Assembly: GCA_037893245.1 (NCBI GenBank)
Contig: JBAIAA010000013.1
Coordinates: 1,268,651-1,332,650 of the forward strand
Direction of reading: 5' to 3'
Source of the DNA: Crossaster papposus
Taxonomy: Eukaryota; Echinodermata; Asteroidea; Velatida; Solasteridae
Length of the DNA: 64,000 nt
The stretch's first letter is position 1; each line of letters begins with the position of its first letter. Position numbers and translations under genes: made by a program. Positions 1-10,204 of this stretch are shown here, one piece after another. The notes beneath the pieces are model-generated. The model made no database searches. It was not told where the DNA came from and was given only the letters and a program-made list of their open reading frames with translations.

Positions 1-339
1 TAAATACGAATTTTAACTGGCCAGGGTTCCGGAGAACGGATTAATAAAATCATTAAGATTAGTCTCTATTCATTTAGTTTTTTTATGTGTCTTCTGTTTT
101 TGTTGTCTCCCCCCCCCTATTTCTTTTACTTTTAATTCGGTGAAAAAAAAAAGGTAATTTCCTGGCCATGTACACAATTGTTTATGCAGTCGTTTTGTGT
201 CATATTTTTGAAAACGGGAACTCTTCGTTACATTGGATGGCACGCAAGTTTACCCGGCGTTTGGGGCAAAACAAATAATGTGTAAAACCACACCGGATTG
301 TTGACGTTTACCGAATATAATAAATAGGTGGGTGCTCTA

Positions 340-374
<35 letters not shown>

Positions 375-510
375 TGTTTGTTTCTTGGTTTTCATTCGGA
401 GAGATAGCTTTTGCATTCTTTGCGAATGCGTGTCACTTTGCACGCGTACATATTTCTTCACGCTTGGGTGATTGTGTGGACAATGCGTGTATGCCCAGAA
501 TCCTATCGGG
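1..510. other. Intergenic, AT-rich, no gene recognised
   Basis: No coding region is recognisable. A short (ATT)n microsatellite lies near 342-368. The segment leads into the H2B promoter. Confidence 0.6.
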
Positions 511-512
511 TG

Positions 513-522
513 CCATAAAAGT
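513..522 (+). promoter_or_regulatory. TATA-like box of the H2B pseudogene
   Basis: The motif CATAAAAG lies about 65 bp upstream of the H2B start codon, the spacing expected for a short histone leader. This is inferred from motif and position only. Confidence 0.5.
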
Positions 523-584
523 CGTCCCGGCATGCTTGACCTTCTATTCGATCGCACGATCACATACACTCATCTACTCCAATC

Positions 585-891
585 ATGGCTCCTAAAATTA
601 GCGGAAAAGGCCAGAAGAAGGCAGGCAACACCAAGGCTCCGGTCAGCATAAACAAGAAGAGGCGCCGGCGTCGCAAGGAGAGCTACGGCATCTACATCTA
701 AAAAGTCATGAAACAGGTGCACCCCGACACAGGAATCTCAAGCAAGGCAATGAGCATCATGAACAGCTTTGTCGACCATCTCAAGTCGTGAAGTGCAGAC
801 TGCAGTACGTCTAATCCTCCCGGGAGAGCTTGCCAAGCATGCAGTCAGCGAAGGAACCAAGGCCGTCACCAAGTATACTACTTCAAAATAG
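585..891 (+). pseudogene. Histone H2B pseudogene
   Basis: The segment opens with an ATG and a lysine-rich tail (start MAPKISGKGQKKAG) followed by RRKESYGIYI, a clear H2B signature. The next codon, normally a tyrosine, is TAA. After that [18 protein letters not shown] is still readable in the same frame. About 65 nt encoding the middle of the histone fold are missing, and the C-terminal part ([20 protein letters not shown]) continues in a shifted frame to TAG at 889-891. The total is 307 nt against about 372 nt for a normal H2B, so no functional histone can be made. Charge and length of the tail resemble starfish-type H2B. A normal histone stem-loop follows 44 nt downstream. Confidence 0.93.
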
Positions 892-934
892 GGTGACCGA
901 GGAAAAAACAAAACGAAAAACATAATAACCAAAC

Positions 935-950
935 GGCTCTTTTCAGAGCC
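935..950 (+). terminator. Histone 3' stem-loop (H2B pseudogene)
   Basis: A six-base stem, GGCTCT paired with AGAGCC, closes a TTTC loop and is flanked by A-rich sequence and a downstream purine-rich tract near 961-972. This is the canonical SLBP-binding stem-loop of replication-dependent histone mRNAs, where U7 snRNP-directed cleavage replaces polyadenylation. It is perfectly conserved although the upstream coding region is dead. Confidence 0.92.
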
Positions 951-1830
951 AACACAATTTTAAAAAAGAGATGCGACTGTTCGATTTGTGTTACTAATTC
1001 AGTCAATATTTGTAGGTTGTACAACCGTTCGGGTAGTGTTCCCGTCTTTACATTCCCCTGACCTTAAAAGGAGAAAAGAAGATCAACATTAACATTCTGT
1101 TTTCGTCGCCTTTGAAAACAAATATGTGACTTGAAAAGGCATGACGGAGAAAAGTATTTCTGTAGTATTTGGAGTTCTATTGTTTGACACTCTTGTAAAG
1201 AGCAATTCGTTAGCTTTCCAATGATACCAAAAGTAGTTATGTACATCATTTAATTACAATGATATATACCACAGCAGGGCTGACAGTGCACCGCCCAACT
1301 TTAGCGATCGAATTTTTAAAACCAAAATATCGCTTTGACCAAAACAATTATACGCGTGCCCACCAACAACAAAATTGACAAATGGGGCGTCATTGTTAAT
1401 TTAGCCTCAGTAGGTCACGTAAGAATTTCAAATGGCGGCACAGCCTTTTGTTATTCATCACCTGTGCGCGCACTGGTTTCAGTTAATTCAGTCTCCATTA
1501 CGAGAAGTATTGGTTTATTGTTTGATGTATGTTTAATATATGTGTTTGTCATATCTCCGTGCAGACAAATCCGTGACAGTTTTCAATGCGGTATATGACG
1601 GCCGATGTGCGGCCAGCGTGGAGGCAGGTCAATCGGTAGGCAACAGGGACACTCCGTCGGAATGACAGAAATCGTCTGAGAAAACAGGTAAGGTTTTTGG
1701 GTGCTTTGAGTTTTTGCTGTTATAATTTCATCGCTTAGATTGAAGACAGACAGACAGACCTCGTTCAAAAAATGTATCTCTGTCTCCACGCATCCAAAAA
1801 ATGGATGCGGTGCACTCAACCGTACAGTCA
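951..1830. other. Histone intergenic spacer
   Basis: The spacer lies between the H2B pseudogene and H2A. No gene or recognisable repeat was found; short open frames look like chance. Confidence 0.6.
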
Positions 1831-1839
1831 GTGTGTCGC

Positions 1840-1893
1840 GCGTGATTGGCTACTTGGCGTGCTTCGACCAATCTACCGAAACGCTATAACTAG
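1840..1893 (+). promoter_or_regulatory. H2A promoter: two CCAAT-type boxes and a TATA-like box
   Basis: An inverted CCAAT (GATTGGCT, about 1843), a direct CCAAT (GACCAATC, about 1867) and CTATAACTA (about 1883) precede the H2A ATG by 120 to 70 bp. The order matches the compact promoters of early histone genes. This is motif-based inference. Confidence 0.55.
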
Positions 1894-1960
1894 TGCCGTC
1901 ACCCCCCTCGTACGGCACTTTCACTGCAGATCGCAATCTACTGCCACCAATTACTTCAAG

Positions 1961-2338
1961 ATGACTGGACGAGGAAAGAGCGGAAAAGCAAGAAGCAAGG
2001 CCAGGAGCAGGTCCTCAAGGGCGGGACTGCAGTTCCCCGTGGGTCGTGTTCATCGATTTTTGCGAAGCGGCAACTACGCTGATCGGGTTGGAGCCGGTGC
2101 ACCGGTCTACTTGGCAGCCGTGATGGAATACCTGACCGCAGGGATCCTGGAGCTGGCCGGTAACGCAGCACGAGACAATAAGAAGACGAGAATTAACCCT
2201 CGACACCTGCAGCTTGCTATACGCAACGACGAAGAGCTTAACAAGTTGATGAGTGGAGTTACCATCGCGCAAGGCGGTGTGTTTCCCAACATCCAGCAAG
2301 TACTTCTGCCCAAAAAGACCGCCAAAGTATCAAAGTAA
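1961..2338 (+). CDS. Histone H2A, intact but divergent
   Basis: The 125-residue intronless ORF is a complete H2A, the partner of H2B in the nucleosome. The N-terminal tail begins [19 protein letters not shown], followed by the [14 protein letters not shown] helix and a C-terminal PKKTAKVSK tail. Length and tail match echinoderm H2A. The ATG at 1961 is chosen because upstream in-frame codons do not resemble histone. Several nearly invariant positions differ: the acidic-patch residue equivalent to Glu61 is Gly (TAGILELA), the L1-loop region reads RSGNYADRV, and RIIPRH is RINPRH. Glu56, Glu64 and the NDEEL part of the acidic patch remain. The gene has its own promoter motifs and stem-loop. It could be a diverged variant or a gene drifting towards inactivation like its H2B neighbour. 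Confidence 0.95.
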   Translation: MTGRGKSGKARSKARSRSSRAGLQFPVGRVHRFLRSGNYADRVGAGAPVYLAAVMEYLTAGILELAGNAARDNKKTRINPRHLQLAIRNDEELNKLMSGVTIAQGGVFPNIQQVLLPKKTAKVSK

Positions 2339-2377
2339 TACAAACAAATTACTTGGCCTTCAAATACAAAACCAAAA

Positions 2378-2393
2378 GGCTCTTTTTAGGGCC
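2378..2393 (+). terminator. Histone 3' stem-loop (H2A)
   Basis: GGCTCT pairs with AGGGCC, including one G-U wobble, around a TTTT loop 40 nt after the stop codon. A purine-rich CAAGAGAGAAA at 2406-2416 fits the histone downstream element that pairs with U7 snRNA. Confidence 0.9.
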
Positions 2394-2419
2394 ACCACAT
2401 AATTACAAGAGAGAAACGC

Positions 2420-3900
2420 CGCTGTCTGTCTGTTCTTCATTTTTAAATAAAGTTTTAAAAGAGACAAAGTTAGATATTACATTTGTAGATTTTCAAGAAC
2501 TTTTTACTTACACGGCCATTTACATTTTCCACTTTTATTTACACTTTCACAGCCAAAGGCCCGCTGGGTTTGTCCAATAGCTTCGTTTATTTTGTAAAGA
2601 ATTTTCCCTTTTTCTGCTTATAAAAACATTGAGAAAGTGTTTGTTTTCATCCTCGCGCGGGTGTGTTTTAACGTGTATCCAGGTGACATTCAATAGATAT
2701 GAAACTAGCTCATTAAATATGCAACGCGCGCACTGTGACTTCAACAAAGCAAAAAGAAATACGCGTTGTGTCTGTACTCTATATATATACACGTACTACG
2801 CGTACTGTACAGTACATGCATGTTCAGTTTGTAAAAGTACGTGAATGATATTATACCCGTGACCCAGCACATCAAAATCAAGAATAAGTCGGAAAATGAC
2901 TTTCAGAGATATAAATATAATAAGATTGGAAATTCAATAAGCTTTGTAATGACATCCATCACAAGCCTTTAGCTCGGAAATTATTGGTTACGAGTTACAG
3001 ACTAGGGATGGGTGTGATTAGAAAGCCTATGGAATTTCCAATGTTACTATGTACATATCGCGAATTGTCATTTCCCGCTTATTAGTGATTTTGATATCCT
3101 GGATCACATTTTCATGGATTTAACAAAAACATTGGAAATGTGGTGAGTTGACACTTCGCGTGTGGTCTATTAGCTTTGTTCTCGTGTTCTGTTTTACCTG
3201 GGCCCAATTTCATAACAAATGTAAGCACACCAATTTGCTTACCTCAAAACATTTTCCTTGGACAAACTGCCATTTCCAAAAATGTCTGAAGATTTTCGAA
3301 CACGTTCTATTGACGGTCGGGTATTATCGTTAACGTTCGCGACTACAATTTCGACGTCTGGATGTACACAATTAAATGGTCAGGCAATGGAACCAGACTA
3401 TTTTCACCGCCCACAACAAATGAACCGGCCTGAACCATTGACCTCTATAGAGGTCAGTGGCCTGAACGGTAAACGATCGAGGCGCGGTTGTGCAGAAGGG
3501 CGCCATCTATCGGCGCTCTCGTACCGATAGGTCGGTGTATTTACAGCGGCGAGGCGCAGTGCAGCATGGCGATAATTATGATACCAGTCGCATTTTTCAA
3601 GTGACTTTTGGTTAAAAAAATGAATTTGTAAAAGAATATTGTCGATGTGTATGAAAATGTGTTATGAAAACCCCCAAGCTCATATTGATGTAAATATTGA
3701 TGTAAATTAACAGGCCAAAAGTTGGTAATTTCTCTAAACGGGTTTTGTCGGGTTTGCGTCGGGCTCTGTGAGGAGTCCTTGTATTGACCCCAAATACACA
3801 AATTAGAAAAATTAAAATATAAATATTATTCGGATGAGAACAATGGTCGGGGATATCAATTTGCATGCATAATTCCAGAGCGCCCTATTGGTTCAATATC
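2420..3900. other. Intergenic region, no gene recognised
   Basis: No conserved coding sequence is visible. A phrase around 3199-3225 (GGGCCCAATTTCATAA) resembles a sequence I associate with dispersed repeats of marine invertebrates. The first exon and promoter of the downstream cysteine-rich gene were not identified here. Confidence 0.5.
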
Positions 3901-3907
3901 AATCGTT

Positions 3908-3940
3908 ATCGCTTCTCGGCCTTTTGGCTAAGATCATGTG
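3908..3940 (+). pseudogene. U2 snRNA 5'-end fragment
   Basis: These 33 nt match the universally conserved 5' end of U2 snRNA (ATCGCTTCTCGGCCTTTTGG onward through the stem I region), differing at one base near the end (ATCATGTG where U2 has ATCAAGTG). The branch-point-recognition region and the rest of U2 are not recognisable after 3940. It is therefore a 5' fragment or truncated pseudogene, 55 bp upstream of the first visible exon of the cysteine-rich gene and in the same orientation. Confidence 0.85.
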
Positions 3941-3994
3941 TTATTTATTACTGTAATATAAAAAAAGGATCTTTGTCTTCAAACTCTTCTTTAG

Positions 3995-4146
3995 GTAATT
4001 ACTTCGCCGAAGGCTCCTCCTCCCAGACCACCTGTGACCTGGGTATGTACTGTGACACCAATGGCCTAGACACGCCCAGGGCAAGTGCGCCGCTGGTTAC
4101 TACTGCACTCACGGCTCCACCACCAATAAGCCAACAGGGACCGGAG
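3995..4146 (+). CDS. Cysteine-rich gene exon (first visible), frameshifted
   Basis: The exon runs from acceptor ...TTTAG to donor GTAAGT. It reads GNYFAEGSSS...CDLGMYCDTNGL, then continues as KCAAGYYCTHGS only after a one-base shift near 4079, in a GGG run. The length of 152 nt is one base short of the multiple of three expected for a phase 1-1 exon, which agrees with a single deletion. Confidence 0.8.
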
Positions 4147-4917
4147 GTAAGTGATGAAAAGTGAAAGAGGGTAATGCCCAGCGATAACAGCCATTCTCTG
4201 CATTCAGTGAACCCTGATCACCACATACGATTTTTTTTAAAAGCCCACACAGCCACTGTGCATGCAATGATGAAACCATCTGTTTGGGAGTTGACTATGG
4301 TCAACAGCCTTGATGCTACCATTTACTTCTGGGATTTGCAGTTATGTTTTGTTTTCACTCGCACGTTATCTGATTGGCTCTCAAGTGGACTACGCCACGC
4401 TTTTTTTCAAAACACGACACACCAGCATTGTATTATCAAAGCAACCATTTTTCAATGGTTGGCCGTTGACTATATACATTTTCATAGCGGCATAAATTGC
4501 ATACCCACCCCCCTTTTCCACATTCCCTCGAAGTACGGGGGAAATAAAGAAAAACATCAAACCCGGAAGTAACGGTATCGTCAAGGCCTTGCTCTTTCAG
4601 AGCACCAGGCTGGGACTCGTACGAGAGGGCGATACGAGGTTCATGTACACACGTACTACATGTACATGGCACGGTACAGAAGCAATGTGTGCATCATGTG
4701 TGCGCATGGTGTGTGGAACCGACCGTGGGCAGCGATCGCCCTGTCAGTACAAGGCGTGGAGGCTGAAACAGCACATGCTCATCCTTGTATTCAAGGCTAG
4801 TGTTACTGAGTTCCTCATGCTCTTGTTTGAAATGAACCTGTTTCTAGTATATTCATTGCAACTTTGAGATTTTCAAGCAACAACAACTAATATCCCTTGA
4901 TATGTCTTTCTGTGCAG
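4147..4917. other. Intron, no feature recognised
   Basis: The intron lies between two phase-1 exons. No coding or repeat family was recognised. Confidence 0.6.
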
Positions 4918-5097
4918 GTAATGAGTGCAGCTCCGGCCATTACTGCGTCGCCGGCAGCAGCTCTGAGGAGGATTGCCCCCCAGGCACCTACCTGCCTTCC
5001 CAGAGGGCGAAAAACATCACTTACTGCCTGGAGTGCGTCGGGGGACAGTACTGTGGGGCTAGTGGACTGGCTTATCCTGAAGGGAACTGCTCACGAG
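4918..5097 (+). CDS. Cysteine-rich gene exon, intact
   Basis: Acceptor TGTGCAG and donor GTAGGT bound 180 nt in phase 1-1. The protein reads NECSSGHYCVAGSSS...CPPGTYLPS...CLECVGGQYCGASGL, a complete ephrin-receptor-like module with its cysteines in place and no stop or shift. Confidence 0.85.
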
Positions 5098-5479
5098 GTA
5101 GGTCGATGATGGAGAAACGATCATTTAACTCTCCTGGTCTTCTACACCTCGCAACCCTTCATAAAGTTAGCACCCGTCTGCATCTGTTGAATACTGCAGC
5201 AATCTCGAACTAGCTCACTGAATATAAACATTGCAGGCTCGAGTTAAGGCCAGTTCATACTTATCGTGTATTAAGCGAATGCCGAACGAATTTGACTTCG
5301 GCAAATGTTGGCAGCGAGGGCTTTGTGAAGTTAAAATGTGTTCATCATTTGTTATTTCTTTTGCAACGTAAAAACGGCAAGTGACATCACAAATTCGCGT
5401 TCGCTTTTGCTATTGCAGGCAGAAGACTCAAGTCGACTCAACTCAACTCGAGTGAAGACTGATAGCACTTAAGTGCCAA

Positions 5480-5690
5480 AAATAAAAAGAAAACCTTCCC
5501 AAAAATATTTGCCATGATTTAAGGTGCAAAAGTGTTTTCACAACTGGATGTAAATTTAGATTTTTACGACTTGATCAAGGATGTGAATTTAAAGCATTTG
5601 GATGTGAATTTGATAAATCCTGCTAATGGCCGTGTCCGTTTTGAATGCAAAATCACACCATGTCCTTTCCTAGTGTAATAGTTTCTGTTT
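5480..5690. repeat. Dispersed repeat with GGATGTGAATTT motifs
   Basis: Repeated GGATGTGAATTT phrases are followed by TGAATGCAAAATCACA and CCTTTCCTAGTGT. The same order and ending recur at 63,180-63,460, so this is an interspersed repeat family. Terminal repeats were not resolved. Confidence 0.6.
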
Positions 5691-5702
5691 TAAACCCATT
5701 AG

Positions 5703-5924
5703 GTTTCTACTGCCCCGGCGGTCAGATTGTGCGTGAGCCCTTAGACTACCCTTGCCCTCCAGGCTACTACTGCAAGGAAGGTGTGGATGACAAAGTGCCC
5801 TGCCCGGCAGGAACGTACCAGGATGATCCGGAATAGTGGACCTGCAAGACTTGCCCTGAAGGGTTCTACTGTGATGATACTGACAGGCCTATAGTAAACT
5901 ACACGGCCTACATATGCCCTGAAG
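5703..5924 (+). pseudogene. Cysteine-rich gene exon with in-frame TAG
   Basis: The exon is 222 nt, phase 1-1, with good splice sites. It encodes GFYCPGGQIV...CPPGYYCKEGVDD...CPAGTYQDDPE, then TAG at 5834-5836, then WTCKTCPEGFYCDDT in the same frame. There is no length change, so this is a substitution-type nonsense mutation unless it is a base-call error. Confidence 0.8.
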
Positions 5925-6164
5925 GTATGTAGAAAAACTGAACCTGTTAGACATACATGTAGTTGTTTTTCTTGATCCAGATGTTTTCTTAGTACCGTAT
6001 TAATACCTTCCCGATTTTGATTTAAAAAAAAAATCACCGCAAATACACGAAATTTTGAAGCAAGATGGACATTTTAAAGAATATAAATAATCAAAATCTA
6101 AAAAGCTCACAATACACCCCGAGGCCAATTTAGCCCTTTCTGCCCAGATCTGTCTTATTTTATC

Positions 6165-6665
6165 TCGCCTGAGCGAAGTTTAGAGACCATGCACTCACTA
6201 TTTATGTACGATGTTCGTTCGTATGTATACATCAATTTGGTTAAAGTTTTGAAAAAATTGGTCGTATGTATTGAAATCTAATTCCAATCAAATTTGGGTC
6301 ATGGATGCAATATCATGGTTGTGGTAAAGTACTGAGGTCAAAGTTCAAGTTCTAAATCGGCTTGAATTGCAAAACTTGTCTCATTTTAAAACTCAGTTTA
6401 ATTGCAAACAAACTTGGGTTGTACATGCAATATTGTCATTTTTACATAGTGGTCTTTTCAAAGGTCAAGTACTGAAGCAAATGGTCATTTGAGGTTAAGT
6501 TGTAAAAAGGGTTGTAAATGTAATTGTAAAATTGGCCTCGTTTGCAATCAAATCATAGATGCAATATAGAAACTTGCATGTAATGGTAATATACTTTGGT
6601 AAAATGTCATTTGAGGTCAAGTTTTAAAATAGGGTAATCGTGAAAGTAGGCGAGACTCGTGGTAA
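6165..6665. repeat. Dispersed GAGGTCAAAG-type repeat
   Basis: The segment begins TCTCGCCTGAGCGAAGT, has internal repeats (AACTTGTCTCATTT, CAAACTTGGGTCAT, GAGGTCAAG) and ends near GGCGAGACTCGTGG. Related pieces occur at 11,640-11,835, 18,110-18,240 and 29,560-29,770. Confidence 0.6.
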
Positions 6666-6758
6666 GAGGACCATTCTTGTGGACTGAACATGTGAATTAA
6701 TACTTTGGTCATATTATATTACTGCTGTTTTTATTAATCCATGTAATTATTAAACCAG

Positions 6759-7108
6759 GTCACTACTGCCCTAACGGAACCCAGCCGCCACTGAGTACCC
6801 CTGCCCTATTGGTACTTTCAACAACGCCACGGGCCTGGCTAGCTGGGAGCAGTGCGCCCCCTGCCTGGGCAGCTACCACTGCGGCCAGCCTGGACTGACT
6901 TTATTACCCCAACATCCGCTGTTCGGCGGGCTACTTCTGTCGGATTAGGGCCGAGAGGGCCGCGCCTAACCAAGGTTCGGATGCCGGGATGTGCACGGCT
7001 GGTTACTACTGCCCCAGGGCACGACGGAACCTGCGGCGTGTCCCCGGGGGACGATTAGTAATGAGGAAGGGCTGATAAACATGACGGAGTGTGAACCGTG
7101 TCTGGCAG
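6759..7108 (+). pseudogene. Cysteine-rich gene exon with three single-base indels
   Basis: Splice sites are normal (AACCAG, GTAGGC) but the 350-nt length is one short of a multiple of three. Reading needs three shifts, near 6784, 6903 and 7016, each in or beside a short homopolymer. Between them the modules are clear: GHYCPNGTQ, CPIGTFNNATGLASWEQC, NIRCSAGYFC, CTAGYYCP, GLINMTECEPCLAG. Net loss is one base. Confidence 0.75.
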
Positions 7109-7675
7109 GTAGGCTTTTTTTCGAAAATACAAAAATTGCCATAGTATGAAGCCATTATAGCCATTGTATCTGCAATCCTAGAGATAGAGAAACTAATTTG
7201 CTGGAGTGCGACAAAAACCTTCAGATTTATTTACAAAAACTGAAATTACAGACATAAGATATCTTATAGAAATGGGAGAGCAATTTTTGTGAATTAGTAT
7301 CAAAGGAATCCTTAATATTTTGATAGTTTTCAACACACGCTAATTGCCCGAAACCTTTTTACGTTGTCAAAGTCTGAACATTCGAGCATGTAACATGTGC
7401 ACGCTAGCTCCCACTTCATTCAATATATTTCTTGTTGTCTATCTAGCAGTGGGAACTAGTTGACGATTGCATGCAAACTAGCGTTATCGAATTAGAAAAC
7501 AGAGTCGGGTGGGAATTTCATGGGGGGGGGGGGGGGGGGAGATTCGTATTAAAAATACACTTTTTTATTAAAAAAAAAGACGCGGATGGTAATGAAAACA
7601 TAAATTATTGGCCTTATCAGCACCACTTTATAATTATTTCCTTTATAATTATTTCCTTTGATATCCACTGAACAG
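7109..7675. other. Intron with a poly-G tract
   Basis: The only notable feature is a G homopolymer of about 20 near 7521-7540. No coding or repeat family was recognised. Confidence 0.6.
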
Positions 7676-7972
7676 GCCAGTACTGTGATGAAGATGCCCT
7701 CCTTGCCCCTGCCGGCTACTACCTCTCGGGCTTTTACTGCGGGCGTGGCTCGGACGACCGTCAGCAACACGTCTGCCCAGCCGGTCGGTACTGCGGCAAC
7801 GGCACGTCGGTGCCTGAGAGGTGCCCCAGTGGAACCTACTCCAACGACACCGGACTGAGCAACGTTTGGGAGTGCCGGGAGTGCCGGAACTGCACGGCCG
7901 GATGGTACTGCCGACAGGTCGGGCTGACTTTGGAGGAAGGACTGTGCATGGAAGGCTACTATTGCCCTGAAG
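7676..7972 (+). CDS. Cysteine-rich gene exon, intact
   Basis: The exon is 297 nt, phase 1-1, from acceptor GAACAG to donor GTAAGC, with no stop. It encodes about two modules: GQYCDEDA...AGYYLSGFYCGRGS, CPAGRYCGNGTS, CPSGTYSNDTGLSN, CTAGWYCRQVGL and GYYCPEG. Confidence 0.85.
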
Positions 7973-8221
7973 GTAAGCAGGATTAAAACAAAAAGAATTG
8001 TGTGTGTGACCAGACACCTCGTGACTCAAATCTGAGTACTTCCTGTTTACAGTTGGTTTGAATAGATCATCAGTTGTCTTAGAACAAGATGTCTTGCTGC
8101 ATCCCTTCGGAATTCCTTACCTGGTGCTTGTTTCCCACAACCTATGATCTGCCGCACTTTAAGAAGAATGTTAATTTCAACCTTTAGTTTTCCTAAGTAT
8201 CTTTTCTTCTTTTAATTTCTC

Positions 8222-9360
8222 TTGTAGTTCTGTACCTAAAGTAGATTCTACGAGGATTGTTGATAAGTTCGTTGCCAGAAGGAGTCAGTTTTTGAAAATG
8301 AAACACATTTATTTTTCAACAGAGTCCCCTCTTACATTAACACACGTAGTCCATCAGTCATGGAGCATGTAATTACCTTCAGTGTGGAAGCCATTGTCTT
8401 AGGCCCTCAGAAGGAGATCCACAGAATTAATTACGTCATCATCTGAGGCAAAGTGGTGACCACCAAGCTCTTTCTACTTCGGGAAGAGGTAGTAGTCAGA
8501 GGGGTGCCAAATCAGGAGAATAGGACGGGTGTTTGACCAGTTCAAATCACAGAAATGCCAACCCTCCCGATTTTGCCAGAAGGCTCCCGGAAAATCAACT
8601 AAACTCCCGACCTTACGGGCACATAAGATATCCTCCCGGATTTGCAATATTAATGCGCCTTTATTTTTTGTATCAGCATTTTGTTTGCTTTCTGCGCACG
8701 CGCTGCCGTTCAATGCATTACAGCATGCACAGTTACCATACCAAGCATGCCGGTGCGGCCTGATGGAGCACTCGGTACACGGCTAGCTGCAGCGCGCCTG
8801 CATATACTTCTGTAGTAAGCCATTAACGTATGCATGGTGCACAGTGATTACAATGAATGTACATGTACATGTGTACATTACATGTGGTACACGCAAGTCA
8901 CAAAACCGGCGGAAACACAGTTTCGCGACTTGACTTTACGTGAAAATCGGACTTCTTTTCCCTTTTGGTTAATCTCTCTCATGTGATCAGTTGCTGTCAT
9001 AATTATCATACGTACGCATGCGCAATACTACCAATGAGCCCAAATGAAAAAGCAACCAAGCAACTCTGTTCAACGTTCAACATGACGGAGACTATATTGA
9101 AAGCAAATAAAACGACTTAAAAATGTACTTTACAAATCCTCCCTGACAACAGAATTCAAAAGTTGGCATCTCTAAAATCCACATTTCTGGTTGGCAGCCA
9201 TGGCCACTGTGGTCATGTGGGCTGGAGCATTGTCCTGGCAGAAGAGCACCCCTCTTGTCAGTTTCCCACTTCAAATCTTTATGATATTCAGGAGATCTGC
9301 ATAGTATTCCCTGTTGATATTGTGGCCCTTTTCAAACCTTCTGTGTAATCACTTAATGTA
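8222..9360 (-). mobile_element. Decayed mariner/Tc1-type transposase relic, split by a nested insertion
   Basis: On the minus strand, 9,360 to 9,175 reads with breaks as a mariner transposase core (GVLFCQDNAPAH, then VAMAANQKCGF). The following HPSDYYLFPK block and a further C-terminal stretch containing FASDDDVINSVDLLL appear at 8,535 to 8,270. QDNAPAH and DLAPSDYYLF-type motifs mark the DDD catalytic region of mariner elements. Several stops interrupt the frame. About 0.6 kb of foreign sequence separates the two halves. Confidence 0.8.
8552..9170. mobile_element. Short insertion with inverted ends inside the mariner relic
   Basis: The left end reads GAAATGCCAACCCTCCCG and the right end ...AAAAGTTGGCATCT, giving an inverted ATGCCAAC/GTTGGCAT pair. 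The body begins with a CCCTCCCGATTTTGCC phrase that I associate with non-autonomous elements of marine deuterostomes. It sits exactly between the two halves of the mariner reading frame, so it inserted later. Confidence 0.55.
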
Positions 9361-10068
9361 AAGTTGAACTGCACACAAATTCCGTGAAAAATGTATAGTT
9401 CATATTATTCTACCATAAGCTACAAACTTATCTTGTACAAATTGATTTGGACAAATGTGACCAGCTCTACAAAAAAAGTGTATTATGTCGCAACCAAAAT
9501 TGAGTTATATACATGGTTGAAAAACCCACAATGTAAGCTTTCATTTGGTATATAATAGAGCTCTATAGCCGCTTTTATTTAAAAAATATGACGTGTTTAC
9601 ATATTTATTACTTCCTTGGAGTTTAAATTACACAACTTAGAAAACGGGCTTTGAAATAGCCGGCTCTGTTGTACTACAACAGAACGATGTACACAAAATG
9701 GTATTTGTTCCCACTTTAATCATCAAAATCAACATTTCTTTGAATGAAACCTGAAACTGGAGGTATTGAAAATGTCATTCATGACAACAAATCACATTTT
9801 TATGAAATGTTTACCCTCTCAACGTTGAGCGGGCTATTACATGATAGTGCACAGCGCGACTTAATACACCTTTTTGTAGAGCCGGTCACAAATATGCATA
9901 AAAAAAACAGCATGAAAATCATGTGCAGGACCAGATTCCTCGTCACTGAATACAGATACTTCTTTTTGTACAGTTATTTGTTGGTTGTGATCCATTGCAA
10001 TTATCTTCACTTCAATACTAAACTGTAATGCCACAAATTTCTACAATTGATGTTTCTGTTTTTACTAG
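9361..10068. other. Intron, no feature recognised
   Basis: AT-rich intron sequence; open frames do not resemble known proteins. Confidence 0.6.
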
Positions 10069-10204
10069 GTTCTGACAGGCCCAACCCCGTCGAGTGTCCT
10101 ATAGGACTGCACTGCCCAGCGGTCTCCCCGGATCCCAAGGCCTGCCTGGCCGGTTACTACACGGACCGAACCACGCAGTATGAATGTAAGATATGCCCCA
10201 GAGG
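10069..10204 (+). CDS. Cysteine-rich gene exon, intact
   Basis: The exon is 136 nt, entering in phase 1 and leaving in phase 2 (acceptor TACTAG, donor GTGAGC). It reads SDRPNPVECPIGLHCPAV, then KACLAGYYTD and YECKICPRG. The next exon resumes with FYC in the matching phase. Confidence 0.85.

Noticed and set aside
3148..3333. Possible signal-peptide exon of the cysteine-rich gene
   Set aside because: The frame begins with TTG, has no ATG, and overlaps a phrase typical of dispersed repeats.
7521..7540. Poly-G tract as a regulatory G-quadruplex
   Set aside because: A pure homopolymer is prone to assembly error and has no supporting context.
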